Assembly: GCA_018823175.1 (NCBI GenBank)
Contig: JAHJIY010000033.1
Coordinates: 1-44,392 of the forward strand
DNA: 44,392 nucleotides
From: Pseudomonadota bacterium
Lineage (GTDB): Bacteria > Desulfobacterota > Desulfobulbia > Desulfobulbales > JAHJIY01
Direction: 5' to 3'
A model generated the notes under the pieces. The model worked only from the letters and a program-made list of their open reading frames with translations. It searched no databases and was not told where the DNA came from. Both the position numbers and the translations under genes were made by a program. Positions 17,057-23,921 of this stretch are shown one piece after another (positions within the stretch are counted from its first letter, which is position 1; each line of letters begins with the position of its first letter).

Positions 17057-17098
17057 GTTAGCGTCCAAAATAACCATACAAAAAACCATATATTGATA

Positions 17099-17128
17099 TT
17101 GTTCTTGCTTATCCCTGTATGATATAAT
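17099..17128 (+). promoter_or_regulatory. Promoter candidate for brnTA, possibly leaderless
   Basis: TTGTTC (17099-17104) and TATAAT (17123-17128) with an 18-base spacer. Transcription would start about seven bases after the -10 box, essentially at the ATG of the brnT remnant (17135), which has no Shine-Dalgarno sequence. The -10 is good, the -35 weak. Confidence 0.5.
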
Positions 17129-17134
17129 CCAATT

Positions 17135-17424
17135 ATGAAAAAGGTAAAGTTCGGGTGGGATGAACCCAAGAATCAAGATAACCAAGAAAAGCATGGGGTT
17201 TCATTCGAACTTGCCCAATATGCATTTGCCGATACACATCGTGTAATTGCAGAAGACATATCCCCTGCCAAGATGAAAAAAGATATTACTGTTTTGGCCA
17301 GGTGGGAGAAGGTATTATCACAGTACGCTTCACATATCGGGGCAATACAATACGCATTATTGGTGCCGGGTATTGGCGTAAAGGGAGGAAAATTTATGGC
17401 GACCAAAACAAGAACAAAAATTAA
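17135..17424 (+). pseudogene. brnT: Frameshifted BrnT-family toxin gene
   Basis: The first 45 codons encode the BrnT N-terminus (FGWDEPKNQDNQEKHGVSFELAQYAFAD), then the frame is lost. From about 17272 the BrnT sequence continues in another frame as DEKRYYCFGQVGEGIITVRFTYRGNTIRIIGAGYWRKGRKIYG, ending with TAA at 17422-17424. The two halves together give a normal BrnT RNase of about 95 residues, so one base is missing between about 17262 and 17272 relative to an intact gene. As read, the shifted frame runs without a stop into brnA. Either a real inactivating deletion or a sequencing error; a programmed shift is possible but I see no classical slippery site with a structure. Confidence 0.8.
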
Positions 17425-17638
17425 CTACACCGAGGAACCATTAGGCCAAGTTCACATTGTCGATGATTTTTTACCATCTCCAGAAGATCTGGTATTTAAA
17501 GAAGACAACGTTAAAGTCACTATAACGTTAAGTAAATCAAGCATAGATTTTTTCAAAAGGGAAGCCCAAAAACACCATACACAGTATCAGAAAATGATTC
17601 GCAGGCTACTCGATATCTATGCGGAGCATCATATGTAA
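17396..17638 (+). CDS. brnA: BrnA-family antitoxin
   Basis: An 80-aa ribbon-helix-helix antitoxin of the BrnT/BrnA type II system. The C-terminal half (KVTITLSKSSIDFFKREAQKHHTQYQKMIRRLLDIYAEHH) is the DNA-binding RHH domain. The start is the ATG at 17396, preceded five bases upstream by a near-perfect AGGGAGGA, and it overlaps the brnT 3' end by 29 bases as is normal for this pair. Because of the frameshift in brnT, an unbroken reading frame of 167 codons now joins the brnT N-terminus to brnA. The antitoxin itself is intact and may persist as an orphan. Confidence 0.88.
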   Translation: MATKTRTKINYTEEPLGQVHIVDDFLPSPEDLVFKEDNVKVTITLSKSSIDFFKREAQKHHTQYQKMIRRLLDIYAEHHM

Positions 17639-17722
17639 AACAAAATATCGACCGACAAGGGGCCGACGCGTCTCCGACTCACCCGTCCGCGGCGCAGATC
17701 ATCTGGTGGCTTGCCATTGTTG

Positions 17723-18223
17723 TTAGCTTTCGGCCAGGTTCTGTAGGATCGATTTTACCACATTGCCATCGGCCAGTTTGCCGAAATGTTTCATCACTGA
17801 ACCCATGGCCTGCATTGGACTTTTGAACTGGCCAAGATCAATATTACCTGCGATCCACTGGCTGATTTCTTCCCGGCTTGCCATCTGCGGCAGATATTTT
17901 TCCAGGATCTGCAGGTAGTCTGATGACTCTTTCTTGGTCAACTCCAGGACGGTCTTTTCTGACTTGACCAAGCCCCTGATGATGTCCAGGATATCGTCGT
18001 CGGTAATTTCATCACCACTCTTCGGGCGGCTGCTTTTTTTACCGCTTTCCAGGGTGAGGGGGACTGTGAGTTTGGGAAATTCGCTGATTACCTGGCGGAT
18101 TGCACTTTTCTCGGCATCATCCCGGTTGGTCATCGAGTGCTTCAGGTCATCCCTGATTTTTTGATGAAGAGAGATGCCCAGGCCGCTATGCCAGCCGTAT
18201 GTTGATGAAGATTGATCAGTCAT
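17723..18223 (-). CDS. GatB/YqeY-domain protein
   Basis: A 166-aa protein of the YqeY family, resembling the tail domain of the GatB subunit of the tRNA amidotransferase. Recognised from SLHQKIRDDLKHSMTNRDDAEKSAIRQVISEF at the start and SREEISQWIAGNI...MGSVMKHFGKLADGNVVKSIL at the end. Free-standing YqeY proteins may bind tRNA, but their role is unknown. Its first 18 residues precede the domain; a later start is possible (M31 lies within the domain, so unlikely). It is transcribed alone, opposite to the TA island. A 16-bp palindrome at 18278-18293 lies 55 bases upstream. Confidence 0.85.
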   Translation of the reverse strand: MTDQSSSTYGWHSGLGISLHQKIRDDLKHSMTNRDDAEKSAIRQVISEFPKLTVPLTLESGKKSSRPKSGDEITDDDILDIIRGLVKSEKTVLELTKKESSDYLQILEKYLPQMASREEISQWIAGNIDLGQFKSPMQAMGSVMKHFGKLADGNVVKSILQNLAES

Positions 18224-18708
18224 TGGTTTTGCCTTTTTTGATGGATTGGCGTTGCTTGCCCGGTTTAATATAAGGACCCTTATTAAAATAAGGATCAGAG
18301 TTTAACCGGAATGGTCTGAACTCTTCAAGCTGTTTTCTTTTAAAGAGAGCATATTGTTGTCAGCAAATGATATCGATTAATGATTGTGGATTAACGACTG
18401 GTTTTTCACGTTAATATTTGATCTTTGATTAATTTTTTCCGACGCAGTTAACGACTATCAGAAATGCGGCGATCTTCCAGAGGGGTTTAACTGATTTAGC
18501 TGCCCTGATTGCTGTGTTAAGGAAAATCAATCGAATAGTTGAGCAAATGACAAAATGTCAAGCATCTAACTCGTCGTATGTTCTGTTTTCGTTGCCTTTC
18601 TCCTGGTATCTGACCATATCTTGCGCAATAGAGTTGTTCCTGATTCGGTTTACACCGAAGCCCTAACAATCATCACCCTCTCTATTCACTTGTATGGAAG
18701 AAGCAGAT
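18224..18708. other. Divergent intergenic region with a palindrome
   Basis: About 480 bases between divergent genes. The clearest structure is a 16-bp palindrome, CCTTATTAAAATAAGG at 18278-18293, overlapping a directly repeated ATAAGGA. A second inverted pair, CAGTTAA (18446-18452) and TTAACTG (18487-18493), is farther away. No coding capacity is convincing, and I could not complete an attC pattern from the TTAAC motifs here. Confidence 0.45.
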
Positions 18709-19821
18709 ATGAAAAGTCCCAGAAACAATTTCCCCTGGTTTTCTCTTGCACTCCTTCTGGCTGGGGGGGCATTGATCGCGGCATCTCTGTGGACTGGATG
18801 GCTGAGGTTAGAGTCCCGTTCGTGGGCAAAGACTGAAGGTGTAGTCGAATCGGTAACACTGGACGCATGGGATACGCCTCAGGTGATCTATCGGTTTAAT
18901 GCTGGAGGTATTGACTATCATGGCTCAAATATCAAACTTGGCCTGATCGGGCCGGGGCCTGAGCCGCCTGCGGAAGGCGAGAAGGTAATCGTCTATTTTG
19001 ATTCAGAGCATCCTGAAAACTGCACTCTATATAATAGTTTGGTCTGGAGCGATTTGTTCATTCCCTGCGGCATAGCCATCGTTCTGTTTATTCTGCCGGG
19101 AATTGGTATCTATTATCTACGAAGAAATGTACTGCAACCACCGCCGGATGCCGCACTTTCCCCGACTCCAGGCCGCGTCCCTTACCAATCGAAAGCTGCT
19201 ATCGAAATCTCACTTGGCAGGATTGGTGCCACTCGTCTGAATATCGAGGAATGGCAACCGGGTAATCATATTAGGATTATTCAAAAAAGAACCTGGAACC
19301 TTTACCCGATTATAATGGCAATTCTTTTTATCTCGGGGGTTTTTCTTTGGTTGTCCAATCTGGGAAGTGATCTGAATTTAGAGAATAAACAGATGCCTTT
19401 TTTGATGTGGAACATCTTCATTTTTCTACCTGGCCTGGCCCTTTCTTGGCCTAGCCGACCTGGCAGCGTTACCTTTGATTGGGCCAATGATTCAATCATA
19501 ATTCGATCAGGCCGTAGCTTAAGGGTTGTTGGACTCCGGCGAGTGCGTGCCATCGAATTACGCTACAAGTCAACCCGAAGCACAACCGCTACCGGTAGCG
19601 CCCGCACCAATCGCAGCTCATCTTGGTATCAATTCATTGTCTGGATAGAATCGGATACAGGAGAAACCGTACCGTTCCTGTTTGCCTCGACCAGAGCCCG
19701 CTCATTTATCAATTTGTCGCATAAAGACGTAGAAGGCCTTCAGCAGTTGGCAAATTCATTGGCTGTGGTTTTAGAGGTACCATGTGGCCCTCTCAATAAA
19801 TCAATCACTCTTTTTGAGTAA
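18709..19821 (+). CDS. DUF3592 membrane protein
   Basis: A 370-aa membrane protein. Helices lie at about 9-28 and 111-132, bracketing an extracytoplasmic DUF3592 domain (residues about 35-105) with WAKTEGVVESVTLD, VIYRFNAGGIDYHGSNIKLG and EKVIVYFDSEHPENCTLYN. Two more helices are at about 200-220 and 232-252, followed by a soluble C-terminal domain of mixed beta strands. DUF3592 proteins are widespread and uncharacterised. The ATG at 18709 is chosen because GGAAGAAG lies six bases upstream; an ATG at 18694 has none. It stands alone between an empty region and a convergent gene. Confidence 0.8.
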   Translation: MKSPRNNFPWFSLALLLAGGALIAASLWTGWLRLESRSWAKTEGVVESVTLDAWDTPQVIYRFNAGGIDYHGSNIKLGLIGPGPEPPAEGEKVIVYFDSEHPENCTLYNSLVWSDLFIPCGIAIVLFILPGIGIYYLRRNVLQPPPDAALSPTPGRVPYQSKAAIEISLGRIGATRLNIEEWQPGNHIRIIQKRTWNLYPIIMAILFISGVFLWLSNLGSDLNLENKQMPFLMWNIFIFLPGLALSWPSRPGSVTFDWANDSIIIRSGRSLRVVGLRRVRAIELRYKSTRSTTATGSARTNRSSSWYQFIVWIESDTGETVPFLFASTRARSFINLSHKDVEGLQQLANSLAVVLEVPCGPLNKSITLFE

Positions 19822-19866
19822 GCAAATCACACTCGAGTCGTAACGAAGAGCACCTTGGCGGGTTAA

Positions 19867-20586
19867 TCAAATACGGTCCCAGCAGGCGTTGGATTTTGGG
19901 CTTACCCCCATGGGCTCAGCGCAACAGGAAACTTTCATTGAGTAGGGGATCGTGGTTGATTTTTTGCTCATAACTGCACCATTACTGAGGCAAGAAATTT
20001 CTACAACAAGAGGGTTGCTTATCGTTTGGCAATTAGCTTTTTGGCAGAAATTATCCCAAAGTGCTGCCCCTGTGGCGAGGGGAACAGTCCATTGTGTAGT
20101 AGCGCTGACCATGTTCTCTCCCGCTACAGGGTTCGTGAAGCGACGAGTCTGGGTAGCCTGGGGGGCCGTAGAGCCATAGGTGCCGTAAACAGATGCCTCA
20201 ATTTCCGATGAGCCCATTGGGCACTGCAGTGTTACCTGGACATTCCTGTAAAATACGATGTTGTTCTGGACGTAACTGTTTACACCACCAGCCCCCTTTA
20301 TTGGAGACCATATGTTCCCATTCCATGTCACCAATGAGATCTCCGCTGGTGGGGTAACACTTGCCTGGGCGATTGAAAAGATACTAAAGCCATGAGCTGT
20401 CGCTGTGCTCCTAAGGGTCTTCTTTTGAGTTTGCAGGATGGGCGGGTTGGATTGAATCTGAAGGTTAGTTGTGTCTTTTTGGTTGGAGATTACCGCGTGG
20501 TTATTATTCCCCGCGTATGCAAGGGAAGCTGAAAAGCAATAAAATACACATATTATATTCAATCGGAAAAACGTTGCTTTCTTCAC
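19867..20586 (-). CDS. Unknown secreted protein
   Basis: A 239-aa protein I do not recognise. Residues 1-25 are a signal peptide (cleavage near AYA before GNN). The mature part is rich in Thr, Ser, Asn and Val and predicted mostly beta. Six cysteines sit in the last 140 residues, including a CC pair near the end (VSCCAEP) and C at the fifth position from the C-terminus, so disulfides are likely after export. Low charge and repeated TQT/TTQWT patterns suggest a surface or matrix protein. It diverges from the MBL-fold gene across a 105-base region with a perfect palindrome. No neighbour hints at function. Confidence 0.65.
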   Translation of the reverse strand: MKKATFFRLNIICVFYCFSASLAYAGNNNHAVISNQKDTTNLQIQSNPPILQTQKKTLRSTATAHGFSIFSIAQASVTPPAEISLVTWNGNIWSPIKGAGGVNSYVQNNIVFYRNVQVTLQCPMGSSEIEASVYGTYGSTAPQATQTRRFTNPVAGENMVSATTQWTVPLATGAALWDNFCQKANCQTISNPLVVEISCLSNGAVMSKKSTTIPYSMKVSCCAEPMGVSPKSNACWDRI

Positions 20587-20643
20587 ACTATACCCCTTTA
20601 AATAAGTTGATTCATAAGATCATATAAACCGTTTAATTTAAAA

Positions 20644-20659
20644 ATATCTTTAAAGATAT
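20644..20659. promoter_or_regulatory. Perfect 16-bp palindrome between divergent genes
   Basis: ATATCTTTAAAGATAT is a perfect 16-bp palindrome, 58 bases from the start of the secreted-protein gene and 33 bases from the MBL-fold gene ATG. The placement suits an operator serving one or both promoters, though AT-rich DNA makes chance occurrence less improbable. Confidence 0.45.
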
Positions 20660-20691
20660 CAATTGCATTGAAGATTGAAGGTCGAAAGATT

Positions 20692-21483
20692 ATGAAAATA
20701 AGGTTTATCGGGGTTGGGGAGGCCTGTGATCCCTGCCACCACAATACCTCTCTTGTTGTCCATCATCGGGAAGATGGCTTGGGCCATCTTATGTTTGATT
20801 GCGGTTTCACGGTCCCTCATGCTTATTTTTACCACTATTCCGAGCCCAATGAGTTGGAGGCGGTTTGGATTTCCCATTTTCATGGAGACCATTTTTTTGG
20901 GCTGCCCCTGTTGATTCTGAAACTCGGTGAGCTTGGCAGAAGTGCGCCGCTCAAGATTATCGGGTCGCCGGGGATTGAAAATGTGATTCGGCAGGTTCTG
21001 GAATTGGCCTATGGCAGTTTGAGTAATGATCCGGGATACCGGCTTGATTTTCTTGAACTGGCACCCGGTCAGGAAATTGATGCCGCCGGGGTAATCTGGC
21101 GCTGTGCGGTCAGTGATCATTCCCGGTTTGCCTGTGGTGTGCGGATTGATGCGGGAAAGCAGTCTATATTTTACAGTGGTGACGGTCGCCCGACAGTTAA
21201 TACTACGAATTTGGCCAAGGGGTGTGATCTGGTGGTGCATGAGGCTTATTCATTATGCGGGGAAGTGGCGGGGCATGGCACGATTGACGGTTGTCTGGAA
21301 TTTGCCCGTTTGGCCGGGGTGAAAAATCTGGCCCTGGTCCATCTCAAAGGAACTGACCGTTTGTCTCGCCTGCCAGAAATAAAAGAACTTATCGCCAGGG
21401 CCGATGACCTGAATGTTTTGATGCCGGAGGCTGGGGCTGAGTTTGATCTTGCCTTACTCAACGGTAATCAGCGACAGCGATAG
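20692..21483 (+). CDS. Metallo-beta-lactamase-fold hydrolase (RNase Z-like)
   Basis: A 263-aa MBL-fold protein. The metal motif HxHxDH is H62-F-H64-G-D66-H67, the second-shell histidine lies in VSDHSRFACGVRI, and the YSGDGRP aspartate and VHEAY segments complete the site. The opening IRFIGVGEACDPCHHNTSLVV resembles the GSG/GTG start of RNase Z and phosphodiesterase relatives. It is shorter than tRNase Z and lacks the exosite arm, so a nuclease role is unproved. The ATG at 20692 is chosen as it starts directly at the first beta strand; an upstream ATG at 20668 adds eight residues. Function as a generic hydrolase is secure, substrate unknown. Confidence 0.85.
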   Translation: MKIRFIGVGEACDPCHHNTSLVVHHREDGLGHLMFDCGFTVPHAYFYHYSEPNELEAVWISHFHGDHFFGLPLLILKLGELGRSAPLKIIGSPGIENVIRQVLELAYGSLSNDPGYRLDFLELAPGQEIDAAGVIWRCAVSDHSRFACGVRIDAGKQSIFYSGDGRPTVNTTNLAKGCDLVVHEAYSLCGEVAGHGTIDGCLEFARLAGVKNLALVHLKGTDRLSRLPEIKELIARADDLNVLMPEAGAEFDLALLNGNQRQR

Positions 21484-21617
21484 ACAAGTTGTTTTAGGTT
21501 TTAGCAATTTTAATTCTGCGGTACCGGTTGTCGGCAGATCATTTTAGTCAGTCTCAATTTACCTGGGAATAGTGGTGGCGATCACTATGGGGGCAGGGAA
21601 GTAGCGAAACAGAATGA

Positions 21618-22754
21618 TTATGATAGACGGTCGCGGAAATCTTTATAGCCGAATTCGCGGATGATCTTTATCGAATCGGTGTTGTTATCGAAGATGGCGA
21701 TTGTCGGCAGACCGATCCCGTTGAAGGTAGTGTTCTTGACCATGGTGTAATGGGCCATATCGGTAAAGACCAGCTTTTGTCCGACCTGCAGGGGGGTGGC
21801 AAAAGAATAGTCGCCGATCACGTCTCCGGCCAGGCAGGTATTGCCGGCCAGTCGGTAGGTATGGGCCAGTTCCTGCGGTTTTTTTGCCCCGATGAGTTCT
21901 GGCCGGTAAGGCATGGCTAGCACGTCCGGCATATGGGCCTCGGCCGAGGTATCGAGGATGGCGATCTCGATCTCGTTATGGACCAGGTCAAGGACCGAGG
22001 CAACCAGCACCCCGGCATTTAAGGCGATCGCCTCGCCCGGTTCCAGGTAGATCTGCAGATCGTATTTGTCTCGGAATCGTTTGATCAACCGGCATAACAG
22101 ATCAAGTTCGTAACCGGGGCGGGTGATATGATGGCCGCCCCCGAAGTTGAGCCATTTCATGGCGGGCAAAAGATGGCCGAATTTTTCTTCAACCTTGGCT
22201 AAGACCCGCTCCAGGGTGTCGGCCCCCTGTTCGCACATCACATGGAAATGAAGGCCGTCGATGCCGGTCAGCTCTTTGCCTTGCAGATCTTTGGCCAAGA
22301 TGCCCAGCCTTGATCCCGGGGCGCAGGGGTTATAGATCAGGGTCTCAACTTCCGAGTATTCGGGATTGATCCGGAGACCGATCTGGCAGTTTTTTGCCAG
22401 GTGGCCATATCTTTGAAACTGGGGCCAGGAATTAAAAACGATATGGTCGGAAAGTTCGGAGATCCGGGCAAATTCCTCTTGCCGGAAGGCCGGAGAAAAG
22501 GTATGCACTTCGCCGTTAAATTCCTCGCGGCCGAGGCGGGCCTCCAGCAGGCCGCTGGCACAGACCCCCTGCAGATATTTGCTGATCAGCGGAAAGAGGC
22601 TGAACATCGCAAAACCCTTCAAGGCCAGCAGGATTTTGCAGCCGGTCCGTTCGCTGATTCCGGCTAGAATTCGGCAGTTTTCCTCAATCCGCTGCTGATC
22701 AACCAGATAACAGGGGGTTTTCAGATCGAGCCGTGAAAATCGGTTATCGTCCAT
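21618..22754 (-). CDS. nspC: Carboxynorspermidine decarboxylase
   Basis: A 378-aa PLP enzyme of the alanine-racemase fold that decarboxylates carboxyspermidine or carboxynorspermidine to the free polyamine. The N-terminal LKTPCYLVDQ and the PLP lysine K46 (in LALKGFAMFSLFP) are typical; WLNFGGGHHITRPGYE is the phosphate-binding loop, LEPGEAIALNAG the substrate segment, and AGNTCLAGDVIGDY carries the active-site cysteine. The start chosen is the ATG at 22754, which gives the usual NspC N-terminus and length; it overlaps the 3' end of the dehydrogenase gene by 34 bases, so the two are tightly coupled. Last gene of the speB-speA-dehydrogenase-nspC operon. Confidence 0.93.
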   Translation of the reverse strand: MDDNRFSRLDLKTPCYLVDQQRIEENCRILAGISERTGCKILLALKGFAMFSLFPLISKYLQGVCASGLLEARLGREEFNGEVHTFSPAFRQEEFARISELSDHIVFNSWPQFQRYGHLAKNCQIGLRINPEYSEVETLIYNPCAPGSRLGILAKDLQGKELTGIDGLHFHVMCEQGADTLERVLAKVEEKFGHLLPAMKWLNFGGGHHITRPGYELDLLCRLIKRFRDKYDLQIYLEPGEAIALNAGVLVASVLDLVHNEIEIAILDTSAEAHMPDVLAMPYRPELIGAKKPQELAHTYRLAGNTCLAGDVIGDYSFATPLQVGQKLVFTDMAHYTMVKNTTFNGIGLPTIAIFDNNTDSIKIIREFGYKDFRDRLS

Positions 22755-23908
22755 GGTAATCCGTGAATATTTAAGGCATCCATAAAGGGATCGGGATCGA
22801 GCTCTTCCATATTGAAGACTCCGGCGCCCTGCCATTTGCCCTGTAGCATCAGCATGGCCCCGATCATTGCCGGCACGCCGGTGGTGTAGGAAATCGCTTG
22901 GGAACCCACTTCTTTATAGCATTCGGCATGGTCAGAGATATTGTAAATATAGACCTGTTGGCGCTTTCCATCCTTTTCGCCGTCGAACACACAGCCGATT
23001 GCGGTCTTGCCGGTGTAGTTGGCAGCAAGAGAAGCGGGATCCGGCAAAAGGGCCTTTAGGAACTGGAGGGGCACGATCTGCCGGCCCTCGAAGTCGATCG
23101 GCTCAATGGAGGTCAGGCCGATATTCTCCAGGACATCGAGATGCTTGATGTAGTTATCTGAAAAGGTCATCCAGAAGCGGATTCGTTCCAGACCTTTGAT
23201 ATTCTTGACCAGGGACTCCATCTCCTCGTGGTAGAGCAGGAAGCTTTTTTTGACGCCGGCCGCCGGGTAATCAAAGTCGATTGATTTTTCCAGAGGCCCG
23301 GTCTCGATCCATTGTCCCTTCTCCCAGTATTTGCCGTTTTGGGTAATTTCCCGGATATTGATCTCGGGATTGAAATTGGTGGCAAATGGGTGGCCATGGT
23401 CGCCGGCGTTGCAGTCGAGGATATCGACGGTTCGGATCGTATCAAAGAGATGCTTCTGGGCATAGGCGCAGAAGACATTGGTCACGCCGGGATCAAAGCC
23501 GGAGCCGAGTAGGGCCATTAGCCCCGCTTCTTTAAACCTCTCCTGATAGGCCCACTGCCATTTGTATTCAAACTTGGCCTCGTCGGGTGGCTCGTAGTTG
23601 GCGGTATCAAGATAGTTCACCCCGCATTGCAGGCAGGCTTCCATTATAGTCAGGTCCTGGTAGGGCAGGGCAACGTTAATGCAGAGCACTGGTTTGAACT
23701 TCTTCATCAAAGCGACCAGTTCCTCAACATTGTCAGCATCGACCTGCGCTGTTTTGATTGACCTGGGAAGCTGAGCGGCGATCGCATCGCATTTACTCTT
23801 GGTGCGGGAAGCCAGCATGATTTCAGAAAAGACTTCCGGGACCTGGCAGCATTTGTGGATAACGACTGAACCGACTCCGCCGGCCCCGATGATCAATACT
23901 TTTGACAT
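22721..23908 (-). CDS. Carboxynorspermidine/carboxyspermidine dehydrogenase (saccharopine dehydrogenase family)
   Basis: A 395-aa NAD(P)-dependent enzyme that condenses aspartate semialdehyde with a diamine (putrescine or diaminopropane) and reduces the imine to the carboxylated polyamine. The Rossmann motif is GAGGVGS (8-14). ASRTKSKCDAIA and CGVNYLDTANYEPPDEA are conserved in the family, as is GSGFDPGVTNVFCAYAQKH. Identity as the polyamine enzyme rather than saccharopine dehydrogenase rests on the overlapping nspC gene and the upstream speA/speB genes, which supply putrescine. It lies 13 bases after speA. The protein length is normal. Confidence 0.92.
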   Translation of the reverse strand: MSKVLIIGAGGVGSVVIHKCCQVPEVFSEIMLASRTKSKCDAIAAQLPRSIKTAQVDADNVEELVALMKKFKPVLCINVALPYQDLTIMEACLQCGVNYLDTANYEPPDEAKFEYKWQWAYQERFKEAGLMALLGSGFDPGVTNVFCAYAQKHLFDTIRTVDILDCNAGDHGHPFATNFNPEINIREITQNGKYWEKGQWIETGPLEKSIDFDYPAAGVKKSFLLYHEEMESLVKNIKGLERIRFWMTFSDNYIKHLDVLENIGLTSIEPIDFEGRQIVPLQFLKALLPDPASLAANYTGKTAIGCVFDGEKDGKRQQVYIYNISDHAECYKEVGSQAISYTTGVPAMIGAMLMLQGKWQGAGVFNMEELDPDPFMDALNIHGLPWTITDFHGSI

Positions 23909-23921
23909 TTTTTAGACCTCA

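Noticed and set aside
17135..17638. A genuine fused toxin-antitoxin protein of 167 residues
   Set aside because: The central part is out-of-frame BrnT sequence, and brnA has its own strong ribosome site at 17396; the fusion is a by-product of a one-base loss.
17639..17722. A second attC site after brnA
   Set aside because: The expected R'' (complement of GTTAGCG) is not present and the GC-rich stretch at 17660-17700 does not fold as attC arms that I can identify.
18440..18520. attC-like TTAAC motifs upstream of the DUF3592 gene
   Set aside because: The arms are too close together and the R''/R' pair does not match; only a simple inverted repeat remains.
21569..21588. ATAGTG/CACTAT hairpin between the MBL-fold gene and nspC as terminator
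   Set aside because: Six-base stem and no T tract on either strand.
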